Source: Pomphorhynchus laevis
Taxonomy: Eukaryota > Acanthocephala > Palaeacanthocephala > Echinorhynchida > Pomphorhynchidae
DNA length: 64,000 bases
Direction of reading: 5' to 3'
Assembly: GCA_012934845.2 (NCBI GenBank)
Contig: WNNJ02003613.1
Span: forward strand, 62,001-126,000
Part shown: positions 63,100-64,000 of the stretch, piece by piece
Position numbering within the stretch: position 1 is the first letter of the stretch
Layout of the letters: each line of letters begins with the position of its first letter
Position numbers and translations under genes: made by a program
Notes under the pieces: model-generated
Databases searched by the model: none
The model's input: only the letters and a program-made list of their open reading frames with translations
What the model was told of the DNA's origin: nothing

Positions 63100-63290
63100 T
63101 TATTTTCGCTCGATCACTCCGTCTTTCCATGATACCTATCTTGCTCATCGGCGGTCTCATCTCCACCTACTACGTACCAAATGTAACTCCTTTTGACAGC
63201 ATAAAATCATCATTTTTTCAACTCTAAGAATCTGGCATACTTTTAACTCAATCCTTGCTCGCTTCTCTTCGCCGTGAGAGTCATATGATA
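63100..63290 (+). mobile_element. Inverted LINE B/C linker fragment
   Basis: The plus strand reads DSIKSSFFQL and GILLTQSLLASLRRE-like residues of the linker. It lies between two minus-strand LINE C pieces, so it may be the inverted 5' end of the left one. Confidence 0.4.
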
Positions 63291-64000
63291 TGACTCATTA
63301 GATATGAGAGTCATACAAGAAGGGAAATCGATCAATATACGAACTTGACGGAGATTGCGGAGTATCAAGGTAGATGAGCGTACTTTATCACTACGAAAGG
63401 TTTAAGTAAAAGTCGGTTGTCGAAATGAAAGCCTAGGAAAACGAGATTATCAACGATAGGAAGAATTGTAGAATTTAGTGATACGGAAGGAGGTTCTACG
63501 CCGAAGCTTCGAGGTAGGATAAACATAATTTTAGATTTAGCAGGATTCAGAGAAAGGCGAAGGGAAGAAAGATGATTGGAAATTGATACAAGACAGCTGG
63601 AAACAGAAACACTAAGATCATGAATACGATAAGCAGGTGCGTGAGCATAGATGAGAATGTCATCAGCATATTGCATAACATGGAAGTTAAATTTATGAGA
63701 AATCGAAGACAAGTCACCGAGAAGAAGAGAGAAGAGCATATGGCCTAATACGGAGCCTTGTGGAACACCGGTCGGAATGGATGAAGGATGGGAGAGAGAA
63801 GAGTTAGAATAGACGCGAAATGTACGGTTTGATAGATATGAAGAAAACCATGATACAGTGGGTAAAGAGAAGCCATAATCATGACGAAGGCGATGTAGAA
63901 GAATCGAGTGATCGACGATGTCAAAAGCAGACGATAGATCAAGAGAAACTATGACACTACATAATTTATGATCGCGCGAGATGAGTAAGTCATTATAAAC
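63291..64000 (-). mobile_element. LINE C, second copy, running off the window
   Basis: The minus strand reads VMQYADDILIYAHAPAYRIH, SLRLSLNPAKSKIMFILPR and NLVFLGFHFDNRLLLKPFV. RT sequence continues to position 64000. The C-terminus and 3' UTR are missing, cut near 63290. It is about 95 percent similar to the 57349-58658 copy. Confidence 0.75.

Noticed and set aside
1-64000. Host protein-coding genes, tRNA or rRNA genes
   Set aside because: Every frame with a recognisable motif belongs to a mobile element. No tRNA-like cloverleaf with A/B boxes and no rRNA sequence was recognised by eye.

Overview
The window comes from the nuclear genome of an animal. It is densely packed with retroelements and I recognise no host gene, rRNA or tRNA. 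The mixture points to an invertebrate metazoan: CR1/L2-type LINEs whose ORF1 carries a Cys-rich finger, an RTE-type LINE, LINEs with a C-terminal CCHC plus restriction-like endonuclease, Penelope-like RT and GIY-YIG pieces, and Ty3/gypsy LTR elements. The sequence does not let me name a phylum. No multi-exon host gene structure was seen.

Layout. 0.5-3.3 kb: decayed RTE-type LINE (+). 3.4-3.6 kb: two inverted hammerhead-like motifs. 3.6-7.5 kb: LINE A (-). 8.0-8.7 kb: a large, nearly perfect foldback repeat. 8.7-13.7 kb: LINE F (-), whose 3' tail is split by a REL-type LINE (REL-1, +) with a 14-bp target duplication. 13.7-14.7 kb: LINE G fragment. 15.3-18.8 kb: REL-2 (-) split by a Penelope-like RT segment, with a separate GIY-YIG piece beside it. 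18.9-20.3 kb: a different REL-type LINE end. 20.3-21.7 kb: decayed coding DNA I cannot place. 21.7-24.0 kb: LINE debris. 24.0-29.7 kb: LINE E (-) split by a broken LTR element that itself carries a LINE D fragment and a palindromic hammerhead-bearing insert.

29.7-43.9 kb is a nested stack. LINE D' (-) is split by LINE D (+), which is split by LINE B (-), which holds a whole-looking gypsy element. Target duplications mark several of the joins. 46.6-54.2 kb: REL-4 (+) is split by a nearly intact LINE H (-), with a 7-bp target duplication. 54.3-58.7 kb: pieces of LINEs K, B and C. 58.7-62.6 kb: a second whole-looking gypsy element inside LINE C, with identical 84-bp LTRs and a 5-bp target duplication. 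The window ends in another LINE C copy.

Three RNA-level signals stand out because they are conserved by covariation. (1) In two related LTR elements the segment just after the 5' LTR is perfectly complementary to the element's own LTR (14 and 15 nt, with different sequences), as expected for self-primed reverse transcription. (2) Five motifs in three sequence types match the hammerhead core CUGANGA-stem II-GAAA. (3) LINE families B and C end in the same 3' hairpin with compensating base changes. LINE names A-K, D' and REL-1 to REL-4 are labels local to this report.
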